Shown here: positions 49,307 through 57,870 of the stretch, one piece after another
How the letters are laid out: each line of letters starts with the position of its first letter
How positions within the stretch are numbered: the first letter of the stretch is position 1
Source: Mycolicibacterium agri
Lineage (GTDB): Bacteria; Actinomycetota; Actinomycetes; Mycobacteriales; Mycobacteriaceae
Direction: 5' to 3'
NCBI RefSeq assembly: GCF_002553505.1
Contig: NZ_PDCP01000023.1
Location: forward strand, 1-64,000
Length of the DNA: 64,000 nt
Translations under genes and position numbers: made by a program
Notes under the pieces: model-generated
Database searches by the model: none
Told to the model about the DNA's origin: nothing
The model's input: the letters and a program-made list of their open reading frames with translations, nothing else

Positions 49307-49897
49307 TCACGCGGCCGCCGGTACCCAGCAGGAAGCGACGTGATCGTCGACCATTCCGGTGGCCTGCATCAGCGCGTACGCCGTCGTCGGGCCCACAAAT
49401 CGGAAGCCCCGGCGCTTGAGCTCCTTGGCCATCGCGGTCGATTCCGGGGTCACCGCGGGTACCTGGGACAGGTCGGCCGGACGCGGGCGTTTCGGCGGCG
49501 CGAACGACCACAGCAGCTCGCCGAGGTCGACGTCCAGGTCGGCGGCCGCGCGGGCGTTGGCGATGGTCGCCTCGATCTTCATCCGGTTGCGCACGATCCC
49601 GGTGTCGTTCATCAGCCGCGTGACGTCGCGCTCGGTGTAGCGGGCGATGCGGTCGATGTCGAAGCCGTGGAACGCGCGCCGGAAGTTCTCCCGCTTGCGC
49701 AGGATGATCAGCCACGACAGGCCGCTCTGAAACGCCTCGAGGGTGACGCGTTCGAACAGCGCCCTCGAATCGCGCAGCGGGCGGCCCCACTCGGCGTCGT
49801 GGTAGTCGCGGTAGAGAATGAAATCAGCCGGGGCCAAACGGGATTGGTCGATCCAGCCGCAGCGGACGCGGCCGTCGTCCTCGGGCGTGTCGGTCAT
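49307..49897 (-). CDS. tag: DNA-3-methyladenine glycosylase I (Tag)
   Basis: A 196-residue base-excision repair enzyme removing 3-methyladenine. Family features: RCGWIDQSRLAPADFILYRDYHDAEWGRPLRD start, ALFERVTLEAFQSGLSWLIILRKRENFRRAFHGFD, and the C-terminal GFRFVGPTTAYALMQATGMVDDH with zinc-site residues. Overlaps the DivIVA-domain gene by ATGA. Confidence 0.93.
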   Translation of the reverse strand: MTDTPEDDGRVRCGWIDQSRLAPADFILYRDYHDAEWGRPLRDSRALFERVTLEAFQSGLSWLIILRKRENFRRAFHGFDIDRIARYTERDVTRLMNDTGIVRNRMKIEATIANARAAADLDVDLGELLWSFAPPKRPRPADLSQVPAVTPESTAMAKELKRRGFRFVGPTTAYALMQATGMVDDHVASCWVPAAA

Positions 49898-50277
49898 GAG
49901 TCCGCCCCGTCCTCGGACTGCAGCGCATGCGCGCCTTCGCCGGAGGTGTCCTCGTCCGGTTCGGCCTCACGGGTGTCGCTGTCGGCGGCCTGGGCGGCCT
50001 GCACCGCGGCCAACTGACCGCGCAGCGAGTCGAGTTCCTGGCCCAACCGGTCGAGCACCCAGTCGACCTCGCTGGTCTTGTAGCCGCGCAACGTCTGGGT
50101 GAACTTGACCGCTTCGACGTCGGCGCCGGTGACACCGGATGCGGGCAATACGGTCGCGGTGGTGGAGCGCGGCAGCGGCGGAAGCACCTCGCCGCGCCCG
50201 AACAGCAGGCTGCCGACGCCGAACAGCACGATGGCCACCAGCACCAGCACCATCAGGTACAGCAGGATCAGGGTCAC
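49894..50277 (-). CDS. DivIVA-domain membrane protein (Rv1209-like)
   Basis: A 127-residue protein: an N-terminal membrane helix (LILLYLMVLVLVAIVLFGVGSLLF), a linker, a short DivIVA-type domain (VKFTQTLRGYKTSEVDWVLDRLGQELDSLRGQ) and an acidic tail. The DivIVA motif suggests polar or septal localisation. Located between gpgS and tag and coupled to tag. Confidence 0.87.
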   Translation of the reverse strand: MTLILLYLMVLVLVAIVLFGVGSLLFGRGEVLPPLPRSTTATVLPASGVTGADVEAVKFTQTLRGYKTSEVDWVLDRLGQELDSLRGQLAAVQAAQAADSDTREAEPDEDTSGEGAHALQSEDGADS

Positions 50278-50352
50278 GCTTCCGATACTGCCTCACGGGT
50301 CCGACGCCGACGTGCGACGACCCAGAGTTACGGGACCAGGTAGCGGGGCCGG

Positions 50353-51300
50353 TCAGCGGGGCCGCAGCGTGATCATCGGCGGGCGGTCGTCCAGCGACAC
50401 CGTCGAGGTGCGCGGCGTGAAGCCGTCCCCGTCGGCGAAGTACTGCGTCAGCCCGACCGCGGAGTCGGGGATGCCGCAGCGCGACAGCAGCGTGGCGATG
50501 ACCTGCCTGCTCATCGAGGCCAGCTCGGTCAGCGGCCGGTTGCGGTGCTCGCGCACACCCAGGTTGACCTGCGCTATCGCGTCGAGGCCGAGCCGGTCGT
50601 AGGTGTCGATCACCAGCCCGATCTCCACCCCGTAGCCCGGCGCGAACGGCACCGACGTGAGCAGCTCGCGGGTGGCCGCGTACTCGCCGCCGAGCGGCTG
50701 CATCAGGTAGTTCAGCTCTGGCCGCAACGCAGCCAGCAGCGGGCGCGCCACGAGCTCGGTGACCCGGCCGCCGCCGTTGGCGTCTTCGCTGCCGCTGACC
50801 TTCAGCGGCCTGCGGTAGAAGCCCTTGACCAGGTGCACGCCGTCGACGGTCAGCAGCGGGCCGACCAGTTTCGGCACGAACATCGGGTCGGGGTCGATCA
50901 GGTCGGAGTCGACGAAGACGACGATGTCGCCGGTGGTGGCCGCCAGCGATCGCCACAGCACCTCGCCCTTGCCGGGTTGCGGCGCCACCTCGGGCAGCGC
51001 GGCCTCACGGCTGATCACCCGCGCGCCCGCGGCGAGCGCGCGGATCTCGGTGTCGTCGGTCGAGCCGGAGTCCAGCACGATCAGCTCGTCGACCAGACCA
51101 CCGAGCAGCGGGGTGATGGTCTCGACGACCGAACCGACGGTCTCCTCCTCGTTCAGTGCGGGCAGCACGACCGAGATCGTGCGCCCGCGTTTGGCCGCCT
51201 CCAGTTCGGAGACCGTCCACGACGGCCGATTCCAGCTGTTTGTGGACAGCCAGCGGTCGGCGACAACGTCGGTGATCGGAAGCTCTGGAGTCAATGTCAT
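50353..51300 (-). CDS. gpgS: Glucosyl-3-phosphoglycerate synthase GpgS
   Basis: A 315-residue GT81 retaining glucosyltransferase making glucosylglycerate phosphate, the first step of methylglucose lipopolysaccharide. Motifs: SVVLPALNEEETVGSVV, LIVLDSGSTDDTE, metal motif FVDSDLIDPDP, and PLGGEYAATRELL with PFAPGYGVEIGLVID. GAGGGAG upstream. It is clustered here with other glucan genes (glgC, glgM). Confidence 0.95.
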   Translation of the reverse strand: MTLTPELPITDVVADRWLSTNSWNRPSWTVSELEAAKRGRTISVVLPALNEEETVGSVVETITPLLGGLVDELIVLDSGSTDDTEIRALAAGARVISREAALPEVAPQPGKGEVLWRSLAATTGDIVVFVDSDLIDPDPMFVPKLVGPLLTVDGVHLVKGFYRRPLKVSGSEDANGGGRVTELVARPLLAALRPELNYLMQPLGGEYAATRELLTSVPFAPGYGVEIGLVIDTYDRLGLDAIAQVNLGVREHRNRPLTELASMSRQVIATLLSRCGIPDSAVGLTQYFADGDGFTPRTSTVSLDDRPPMITLRPR

Positions 51301-51346
51301 CGCTCGACTCCCTCTCGCTCGTTCCTCGCTCGCGTACGTCTCAGCG

Positions 51347-52222
51347 TCATGCCAGTCCCCTTACCGTGCGCGTGGGCGAACGCATGCCCTGGATCGACGC
51401 GACCATCTCCAGTACGCGCCGTGTGGGTCCAACCTCGTGTACCCGGAACATGCGCACCCCGTCGGCCGCCGCCAGCGCGGTGGCTGCCAGGGTGCCCTCC
51501 AGTCGCTCGGTCAAACCCACACCGAGAGTCTCCCCGACAAAATCTTTGTTGCTGAGTGCCATAAGGACCGGCCATCCAGTGTTAACAAGGTCTTTTACGT
51601 GGCGCAACAAACTAAGACCGTGATAAGTGTTCTTGCCGAAATCGTGGGTCGGGTCGATCAGAATCGCGTCACGTGACACCCCGGCGGCCACCGCCCGTTC
51701 GGCCGCGGCGGTGACTTCGGCGATGACGGCGTCGACGACGCCGCGCTCGGATGTGCCGTAGTTGACCCGGAACGGCCGGGTGCGCGGGGTGGCGCCGCCG
51801 GTGTGCGAACACACCAGCCCGGCGCCGAACTCGGCGGCCACCTCGGGCAACGCGGGGTCGTGTCCGCCCCAGGTGTCGTTGATCAGGTCGGCCCCGGCCG
51901 CGCAGGCCTGTTTGGCGACGACCGCGCGCCACGTATCGACGCTGATCAGCTGGTCCGGATAGGTGGCGCGGAGCCATTCTATGAACGGCACCACACGGGC
52001 GATCTCCTCGTCGACCGAGACTTCCTCGCCCGGCCCGGCCTTCACCCCGCCGACGTCGATGACGTCGGCGCCGTCGGCGATGACCCGGTGCGCCGCGGCC
52101 TTGGCCGCCTCGTCGGTGAAGGTGGCGCCGCGGTCGTAGAACGAATCAGGAGTGCGGTTGACGATCGCCATGATGAGCGCGCGATCGCCGGCCACCGGAC
52201 GGCCGCAGAACGTCGACTGCAC
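51347..52222 (-). CDS. folP2: FolP2, dihydropteroate-synthase-like protein
   Basis: A 291-residue pterin-binding TIM barrel (IMAIVNRTPDSFYDRG, DVIDVGGVKAGPGEEVS, LISVDTWRA, LINDTWGG, ILIDPTHDFGKNT). In M. leprae and M. tuberculosis the FolP2 paralogue is reported not to replace the true DHPS FolP1, so the reaction is unclear. Located between fadD6 and gpgS, as Rv1207. Confidence 0.9.
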   Translation of the reverse strand: MQSTFCGRPVAGDRALIMAIVNRTPDSFYDRGATFTDEAAKAAAHRVIADGADVIDVGGVKAGPGEEVSVDEEIARVVPFIEWLRATYPDQLISVDTWRAVVAKQACAAGADLINDTWGGHDPALPEVAAEFGAGLVCSHTGGATPRTRPFRVNYGTSERGVVDAVIAEVTAAAERAVAAGVSRDAILIDPTHDFGKNTYHGLSLLRHVKDLVNTGWPVLMALSNKDFVGETLGVGLTERLEGTLAATALAAADGVRMFRVHEVGPTRRVLEMVASIQGMRSPTRTVRGLA

Positions 52223-52246
52223 GCCATCCAGGCTACGGACCCGCGG

Positions 52247-52295
52247 GATTTCGGCGCGCTAGCGTGGGCGTAGCGCCGCTCAGCGCGCCGAAATC
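52247..52295. repeat. Hairpin with perfect 14-bp arms between fadD6 and folP2
   Basis: GATTTCGGCGCGCT (52247-52260) and its complement (52282-52295) enclose 21 nt, ending 2 bp from the fadD6 stop. A terminator-like stem or a repeat element. Confidence 0.55.
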
Positions 52296-52297
52296 GC

Positions 52298-54085
52298 TTA
52301 CTTGGGGCGCTTGCCGTCCTTCACCTCTTGCAGGTACTCGTCGTAGAACTCGACATAGCCCTCGTCGCGGCCGGCCAGCACGTAGATCGGGTCATCGATC
52401 TTGACATCGCCGCCGCCGTAGCCCTCCTTGCGGAGGTCGACCTTCTGGCTCTTGAACGTCGACGTGTGCGCCAGCTCCTTGACCACCCGCACGAACAGCG
52501 GCACGGCGTAGGACGGCAGATGCTCGTAGGCCGCCTTGGCCAGCGACTTGCCGTCGAACTCGCGGCCCTCCTTGAGCTGCACGGCCGCCATGCCCGCGCG
52601 GCCGCCGGTGCCGGGCACCTCGACGCCGAACACGGTCGCCTCCTCCACTTGCGGGTCGACCGATATCGCGGCCTCCACTTCGGTGGTGGCGACGTTCTCG
52701 CCCTTCCACCGGAACGTGTCGCCGAGCCGGTCGGTGAACGCCGCATGGCAGAAGCCCTGTGACCGCATCAGATCGCCGGTGTTGAACCAGACGTCGCCTT
52801 CCCGAAAAGCGTTGCGCACCAACTTCTTTTCGGTGGCCTCCCTGTCGGTGTAGCCGTCGAACGGCTGGAAGCTGCTCACCTTCGACAGCAGCAGGCCCGG
52901 CTGCCCGTTCTTGACCTTGCGGACGCGGCCCTTCTCGTCGCGCTTGGGCTCGCCGGTTTCCTCGTCGTACTCGACGAACGCCACCGGCGACGGGCAGATG
53001 CCGGTGGTCTTGTCGACGTTCAACACGTTGACGAACGCGGTGTTGCCCTCGCTGGCGGCGTAGAACTCGCACACCCGGTCGATGCCGAACCGCTGGGTGA
53101 ACTCGTCCCAGATCGCCGGGCGCAGACCGTTGCCGCAGATGACCCGCACCTTGTGCTTGCGGTCGGTGTCCTTCTCCGGCTGGCTGAGCAGATACGTGCA
53201 GATCTCGCCGATGTAGACGAAGGCGGTCGCGCCGTAGCGGATCACCTCGTCCCAGAACCTCGACGCCGAGAACGACTTGCCCAGCGCCAGCGTCGATCCG
53301 CCGTTGAGCACCGACGACAGCGCGACCGTCAGCGCGTTGTTGTGATACAGCGGCAGGCAGCAGTACAGCGTGTCGTTGCTGTTCAGCCGCATGCCCAGCC
53401 CGCCGAAGCCGGCCAGCGCCCGCAGCCACCGGTAGTGCGTCATGATGCTGGCCTTCGGCATGCCGGTGGTGCCCGACGTGAAGATGTAAAACGCCTTGTC
53501 CTTGGCCAGCACCGCCGACGCGGTCGCCGGATTGCTCGTCGGGGCGGTCTCGGCCAGCCGCTTGAACTCCTCGAGCTCGATGAGCGCGTCGGTGTCGGCG
53601 CCGCTGTCCTTGATGGCGTCGACAAAATCGGATTCGGCGACGACGACCGTGGCCGACAGCAGCCCGAGGCTGTGCTTGAGCACGTCGCCGCGCTGGTGGT
53701 AGTTGATCATCCCGGAGATCGCCCCGCACTTGACCGCCGCCAGCATCAACAGCACGGGTTCGGGCGAATTGCGCGCCATGATGCCGACGACGTCGCCGTG
53801 GCCGACGCCGCGGGCCGCCAGCACCGCGGCGTAGCGGTTGACGGTCTCGTTGGCCTCCCGGTAGGAGATCTCCTGATCTTCGAACTTGAGGAAGATCTTG
53901 TCGCCGTACTGGGCAGCGCGGTCCTGGAACACCTTGCCGATCGACGTCTTGGCCGACGGGCGCGCGCCGAACCCGGTGATGACGCCGCGCAGGATTATCG
54001 GTGTGTCGGCGATAAGGCCGGGCACGCGGGTGGCGATGTCGAGCAGTCCGACGCTGCTACGAGTCCCCGACTTCTCGTCAGTCAT
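52298..54085 (-). CDS. fadD6: Fatty-acyl-CoA synthetase FadD6 (FATP type)
   Basis: A 595-residue acyl-CoA ligase/very-long-chain transporter-like protein activating fatty acids for oxidation or lipid synthesis. ATP loop FTSGTTGMPKASIMTHYRW, EFYAASEGNTAF, NTGDLM, DTFRWKGENVATTEVE. It lacks FAAL features, unlike the enzyme at 9.6-11.4 kb. Homologue of Rv1206. A 75-bp gap with a hairpin separates it from folP2. Confidence 0.94.
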   Translation of the reverse strand: MTDEKSGTRSSVGLLDIATRVPGLIADTPIILRGVITGFGARPSAKTSIGKVFQDRAAQYGDKIFLKFEDQEISYREANETVNRYAAVLAARGVGHGDVVGIMARNSPEPVLLMLAAVKCGAISGMINYHQRGDVLKHSLGLLSATVVVAESDFVDAIKDSGADTDALIELEEFKRLAETAPTSNPATASAVLAKDKAFYIFTSGTTGMPKASIMTHYRWLRALAGFGGLGMRLNSNDTLYCCLPLYHNNALTVALSSVLNGGSTLALGKSFSASRFWDEVIRYGATAFVYIGEICTYLLSQPEKDTDRKHKVRVICGNGLRPAIWDEFTQRFGIDRVCEFYAASEGNTAFVNVLNVDKTTGICPSPVAFVEYDEETGEPKRDEKGRVRKVKNGQPGLLLSKVSSFQPFDGYTDREATEKKLVRNAFREGDVWFNTGDLMRSQGFCHAAFTDRLGDTFRWKGENVATTEVEAAISVDPQVEEATVFGVEVPGTGGRAGMAAVQLKEGREFDGKSLAKAAYEHLPSYAVPLFVRVVKELAHTSTFKSQKVDLRKEGYGGGDVKIDDPIYVLAGRDEGYVEFYDEYLQEVKDGKRPK

Positions 54086-54146
54086 GCGGCGATCCCCTCT
54101 GAGTGTCGTTTGACCGCCACCCTAGAACGCAATCAGGTGACCGCCA

Positions 54147-54713
54147 TCACGAGGCCGGTGCGCAAGCGGCCAGAGCGTCGTCGACGGCGTCCACCACCAC
54201 GAGCCGGTCCAGCGCGGCCTTGGTGACGTACCCGCTGTCGACCAGGCCGTGCAGCCAGGCGAGAAGACCGTCGTAGTGGCCGAACGGGTCGAGCATCACG
54301 ACCGGCTTGTCGTGCATGCCCAGATAGCCTGCGGTCCACGCTTCGAAGAACTCCTCGAGGGTGCCGATGCCGCCCGGCAGCGCGATGAAGGCATCGGCGC
54401 GCGCTTCCATGATCTGCTTCCGCTCGCGCATGGTCTCCGTGACGATGAGTTCGTCGGCCTCCACGTCGGCGAGTTCGCGGTGGACGAGCGCCTTCGGGAT
54501 CACCCCGACCGTGCGGCCGCCGCGTGCTCTGGCGCCGTTGGCCAAAGCGCCCATCGCCGAGACGTTTCCGCCGCCCGACACCAGCGTCCAGCCGCGGTCG
54601 GCGATGGCCCGCCCGACCCTGTCGGCCAACTCGATCAGCTCGGGGTGCCGCGGCACCGACGCGCAGTACACACAGACCGCCCACTCGCGGGCGGGATCGA
54701 CAGCGAAGGACAC
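54147..54713 (-). CDS. LOG-family protein (cytokinin phosphoribohydrolase-like, Rv1205-like)
   Basis: A 188-residue Rossmann-like enzyme: CVYCAS start, SGGGNVSAMGALANGA, and the LOG signature MRERKQIMEARADAFIALPGGIGTLEEFFE. LOG proteins remove ribose-5-phosphate from nucleotides; Rv1205 in M. tuberculosis makes cytokinins. The GTG at 54713 is chosen: TACGTT (54725-54720) is 6 nt upstream, and residues further upstream in the open frame are unlike the family. Confidence 0.87.
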   Translation of the reverse strand: MSFAVDPAREWAVCVYCASVPRHPELIELADRVGRAIADRGWTLVSGGGNVSAMGALANGARARGGRTVGVIPKALVHRELADVEADELIVTETMRERKQIMEARADAFIALPGGIGTLEEFFEAWTAGYLGMHDKPVVMLDPFGHYDGLLAWLHGLVDSGYVTKAALDRLVVVDAVDDALAACAPAS

Positions 54714-54771
54714 CTCGCCAACGTAGACGAGTGGGCCTCGGCGGCTGCGCGCACACCCTAGACTCCGGCGG

Positions 54772-56838
54772 GTGGCCGTCGACTGGAAGTGCGCGCCGAT
54801 GAAACCGGCAGCCGAACAGGTTTCGGCGACCGTCGCCGACCGTGGCGGAGCGGTGGTCATCGCGCCCGTCGGCGCCGGCAAGACGACGGTGGCGCGCGCC
54901 GCGGCCGAACACCTCGGCGGGCCGTCGGCGTGGGTGACCGGGACGGTGTCGGATCGCGTGGTTCCGTTCGCGGCGTTGCGCCGTCTTGTCGAGGTGCCCG
55001 AGGAGGGCAAGACGACGACGGTGCTTCGCGCGGCGCGGGAGTCGGTGCCGCGCGGCCTGCTGCTGGTCGTCGACGACGCGCATCTGCTGGACCATCTGTC
55101 GGCGACGCTGGTGTATCAGCTGGCTGTCAGCGGTGCGGCGCGGCTGATCGTCACCGTCGACCCCGATGAGCCCGCCCCGGATTCGGTGACGGCGCTGCAA
55201 CTGGACAACGTGCTGCCGCGGACCGAGCTGGACGCGCCGCGCACGGACCGGGCCGCGCTGCGGGCGTCGGCGCGGCGGTTCGTCGAGTCGCTGCCCGCGC
55301 CCGCGCGCACGGTGTTGGAGTTTCTCGCGGTGTGCGACCCGATTCCGGTCGCCGACCTGGCGGCGGTGGCGGGCGATGACGCGGTGCAGGCCGCGATGGC
55401 CGCCGAGGTTCTCGACGTCGGCGACGACGTGGCCCGCGGCGCGCATCCGCTGTACGTCGACGTGGTGCGCGCGCAACTGTCCGACGCCGATCTGCAGTCG
55501 CGGCGCAGCGCGCTGTATGCGCTTGGGTCCGAGCGGCCGCCGCGCGATGTCGTCGACCGGCTGCGGATTGCGGTGCTGGCGTTGGACAGTGGCCATCAGC
55601 AGCCGGTGCCCGATGTGGTGGCCGCCGCGGCCGACGCGCTGCGGCTCGGCGATCTGGTGCTTTCCGAGCGGCTCGGAGCGGCCGTGCTGGAACGCAATCC
55701 GGACCTCGACGCCCGGCTGACGCTGGCGCAGGCGTTGGCGTGGCAGGGCCGCGGCCGCGAGGCCGACGACGTGCTCGCCGCCGTCGATCCTTCGACGCTG
55801 TCCGACACGGAGTTGATGGCGTGGGCATTGCCGCGGGCGGCCAACCAGTTCTGGATGCTGTCGGAGCCGGAGCGCGCGACGGCGTTTCTGCAGACGACCC
55901 GCAAGCGCGTGACATCGCCGGCCGCGCAGACCACGATCGATGCGCTGTCAGCGACGTTCGCGATGAATGCCGGTCGCCCGGGCAAGGCGGTGGAAATCGC
56001 GCAACAGGTGCTGGCGTCGCCGCACGCCGACGACACCGCGGTCGGCTGGTCGGCGGCGGCGGCGACGCTGAGCTGCGCGCGGATGGGTCGCTTCGACGAG
56101 GTCGAGGCGTTGGCGCAGCGGGCGATGCAAGCGCAGCATCCGGGTCTTTTGCGGTTCACCAGCGGCTACGGCCAGACCACGGCGTTGGTGATGGCGGGCG
56201 AGCTGGACCGCGCGCAGGAGTTGGCGCAGCAATTGACCGACTTCGCGCAGATGCAGCAGCCGGGCCGGGCGATCGGCGAGATCCTGGTCGCTGATGTGCT
56301 GATCACCCGCGGCCAGTTGGCGGAGGCGGCGTTGTTGTTGCGCGGCGCGGCGAAAGTGTTGGCGCCGACGGGATACTCGTGGGGGCCGCTGGCCTGGATG
56401 CTGCTTTCGCGCACGCTCGGTCAGCTCGGCGAGATGGCTGAAGCAGCGAAGATGTTGTCGCGGGCGGAGTCTCGGCACGGCTTGAAGTCCATGCTGTTCG
56501 CCCCGGAGTTGCTGCTGGCGCGGGCGTGGACGACGGTGGCGCGCCGCGACATCGTCGGGGCGCGGTCCATCGTGCGCGACGCGGCGCGGGCGGCCGAGCG
56601 TGGCGGGCAATCCGCGATTACCTTGCGGGCGTTTCATGATGCGGTGCGCCTCGGCGACATCCGCGCCGTCGACGGCATCGCCCGGCTGAACATCGACTGC
56701 CTCTTCGGCCAGTTGGCGTTGCGCCATGCCCGCGCGCTGGTTGCTGGTGATGCGGCTGAGTTGCGTTCGGTGGCCGCGGATTTCGCTGACATCGGGATGA
56801 TGGGCGCGGCCGCGGACGCGTCAGCTCAAGCAGACTGA
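54772..56838 (+). CDS. MalT/LuxR-like ATPase with TPR-type repeats, no C-terminal HTH (Rv1204c-like)
   Basis: A 688-residue protein: P-loop GPVGAGKTT-like APVGAGKTTVARAAAEHLG near 32, acidic LLLVVDDAHLLDHL, then long alpha-solenoid repeats (about 270-680) such as AQALAWQGRGREADDVLAAVD. STAND-type regulators of this kind normally end in a LuxR HTH; here the protein stops at GMMGAAADASAQAD, where that domain would begin. The stop is 9 bp before palindromic repeat copy C. Possibly a truncated regulator, though the M. tuberculosis homologue also appears short. GTG start with TAGACT (54759-54764) 7 nt upstream: leaderless. Confidence 0.8.
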   Translation: MAVDWKCAPMKPAAEQVSATVADRGGAVVIAPVGAGKTTVARAAAEHLGGPSAWVTGTVSDRVVPFAALRRLVEVPEEGKTTTVLRAARESVPRGLLLVVDDAHLLDHLSATLVYQLAVSGAARLIVTVDPDEPAPDSVTALQLDNVLPRTELDAPRTDRAALRASARRFVESLPAPARTVLEFLAVCDPIPVADLAAVAGDDAVQAAMAAEVLDVGDDVARGAHPLYVDVVRAQLSDADLQSRRSALYALGSERPPRDVVDRLRIAVLALDSGHQQPVPDVVAAAADALRLGDLVLSERLGAAVLERNPDLDARLTLAQALAWQGRGREADDVLAAVDPSTLSDTELMAWALPRAANQFWMLSEPERATAFLQTTRKRVTSPAAQTTIDALSATFAMNAGRPGKAVEIAQQVLASPHADDTAVGWSAAAATLSCARMGRFDEVEALAQRAMQAQHPGLLRFTSGYGQTTALVMAGELDRAQELAQQLTDFAQMQQPGRAIGEILVADVLITRGQLAEAALLLRGAAKVLAPTGYSWGPLAWMLLSRTLGQLGEMAEAAKMLSRAESRHGLKSMLFAPELLLARAWTTVARRDIVGARSIVRDAARAAERGGQSAITLRAFHDAVRLGDIRAVDGIARLNIDCLFGQLALRHARALVAGDAAELRSVAADFADIGMMGAAADASAQAD

Positions 56839-56846
56839 TCCTTATG

Positions 56847-56910
56847 CCGCGAAACTGTATTCCCACAGGCCGCTACTCGCACTTTGCCTGCGTGAGTGCA
56901 GTTTCGCGCC
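56847..56910 (+). repeat. Palindromic intergenic element, family 1, copy C
   Basis: Starts CCGCGAAACTGTATTCCCAC and ends GTGCAGTTTCGCGCC. Between the MalT-like ATPase gene stop and the 3' end of the flanked DUF559-like gene. Nearly the same sequence as copy D, in opposite orientation. Confidence 0.75.
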
Positions 56911-56926
56911 GAGGTGAGAGCGGGGC

Positions 56927-57775
56927 CTAGGGCTTCCAGCCCCGCGATATCAACGCGGCGCGGGCGCGTTCGAGCGCGGCGGCGTCTGAGTCTTCTTTGA
57001 TGACCCTGTCGACGATCCAGCCGAGCCGTGCGAGCGTGCGCATCACACGCATGTCCTTGACGTACTGCGGGCGGTCGGTGCGGTGTTGATCGCCGTCGTA
57101 TTCGCCTGCGACACGGAATTCCTCCCAGCCCATGTCGAGAATCCTGACGGGTTGGCCGTCTTCGTCGAAGACGGGAATCTGCGTCGACGGTTTCGGGAGC
57201 CCGCCGTCGATGTAGACCAATCGCAACCGCGTCTCGCGCGGGGAGGCCGCGCCGCCGTCGACCAGCGGTAGACGCGCACGCAATTGTTTGACCCCGCGTG
57301 CGCCGTGGTACCGCTTGGCGAGCATCAGCACTTCCTCGGCTGAGAACGGCATGACCCGCATCAACGCATCCAGTCGCGCGATCGCCTGGCCCCGCGGTAG
57401 GTAGCGGCCGAGGTCGAAGGCCGTCCGCGCGACGCTGGTCACCGGCAACTTGCACGCCCACGTCAACTCGTCATCGTCGACGCGCTCGTTGCGGACGACG
57501 ACACCCGGTGGCGGCCGTGTGCAGTTCCACAGCATTTCGATGGGCACGTCGTCGTCAACCCACTGCGCGCCGTACAACGCCGATGCCGCGACACCCGTGA
57601 TGACTCCTTCGCGCTTCGACCACAGCCACGCGCCGATCGTGCGATCGCGCAACGTCAGCGCGCGGCCCTTCGGCGCGTACACGTTCGGATAGATTCGGCT
57701 ATACCACCGCTGGAGTTCATGTCGGGTGACCAGCCCGCTGGCGATCGCCTCGCTGCCGACGATTACCTCCCCCAT
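56927..57775 (-). CDS. AbiEi-N / DUF559-like protein bracketed by inverted repeats
   Basis: A 282-residue protein. N-terminal about 1-90 resembles AbiEi-type wHTH regions found in many mycobacterial paralogues (GSEAIASGLVTRHELQRWYSRIYPNVY). C-terminal about 200-282 has a Vsr/DUF559 nuclease-like core (WEEFRVAGEYDGDQHRTDRPQYVKDMRVMRTLARLGWIVDRV) with candidate acidic residues in EYDGDQH. No toxin gene is adjacent, so a standard type IV toxin-antitoxin pair is not supported. Repeat copies C and D, in inverted orientation, lie 17 bp beyond the stop and 31 bp before the start, as if the gene were a cassette. Confidence 0.72.
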   Translation of the reverse strand: MGEVIVGSEAIASGLVTRHELQRWYSRIYPNVYAPKGRALTLRDRTIGAWLWSKREGVITGVAASALYGAQWVDDDVPIEMLWNCTRPPPGVVVRNERVDDDELTWACKLPVTSVARTAFDLGRYLPRGQAIARLDALMRVMPFSAEEVLMLAKRYHGARGVKQLRARLPLVDGGAASPRETRLRLVYIDGGLPKPSTQIPVFDEDGQPVRILDMGWEEFRVAGEYDGDQHRTDRPQYVKDMRVMRTLARLGWIVDRVIKEDSDAAALERARAALISRGWKP

Positions 57776-57806
57776 GGCTGCATGCTGCTCCCCGGCGCCG
57801 ACATTT

Positions 57807-57869
57807 CCGCGAGATTGCATCCACGCGGCGAAAGTGCGAGTGGCGGCCTGCGGGAATACAGTTTCGCGG
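57807..57869 (-). repeat. Palindromic intergenic element, family 1, copy D (inverted relative to C)
   Basis: Read on the minus strand it starts CCGCGAAACTGTATTCCCGC, identical to copy C in the first 18 bases. It abuts the ABC-F stop codon (57871). Confidence 0.75.
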
Positions 57870-57870
57870 G

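Noticed and set aside
56927..57775. Type IV toxin-antitoxin system (AbiE-like)
   Set aside because: Only the N-terminal wHTH-like part resembles AbiEi; no AbiEii nucleotidyltransferase gene is adjacent.
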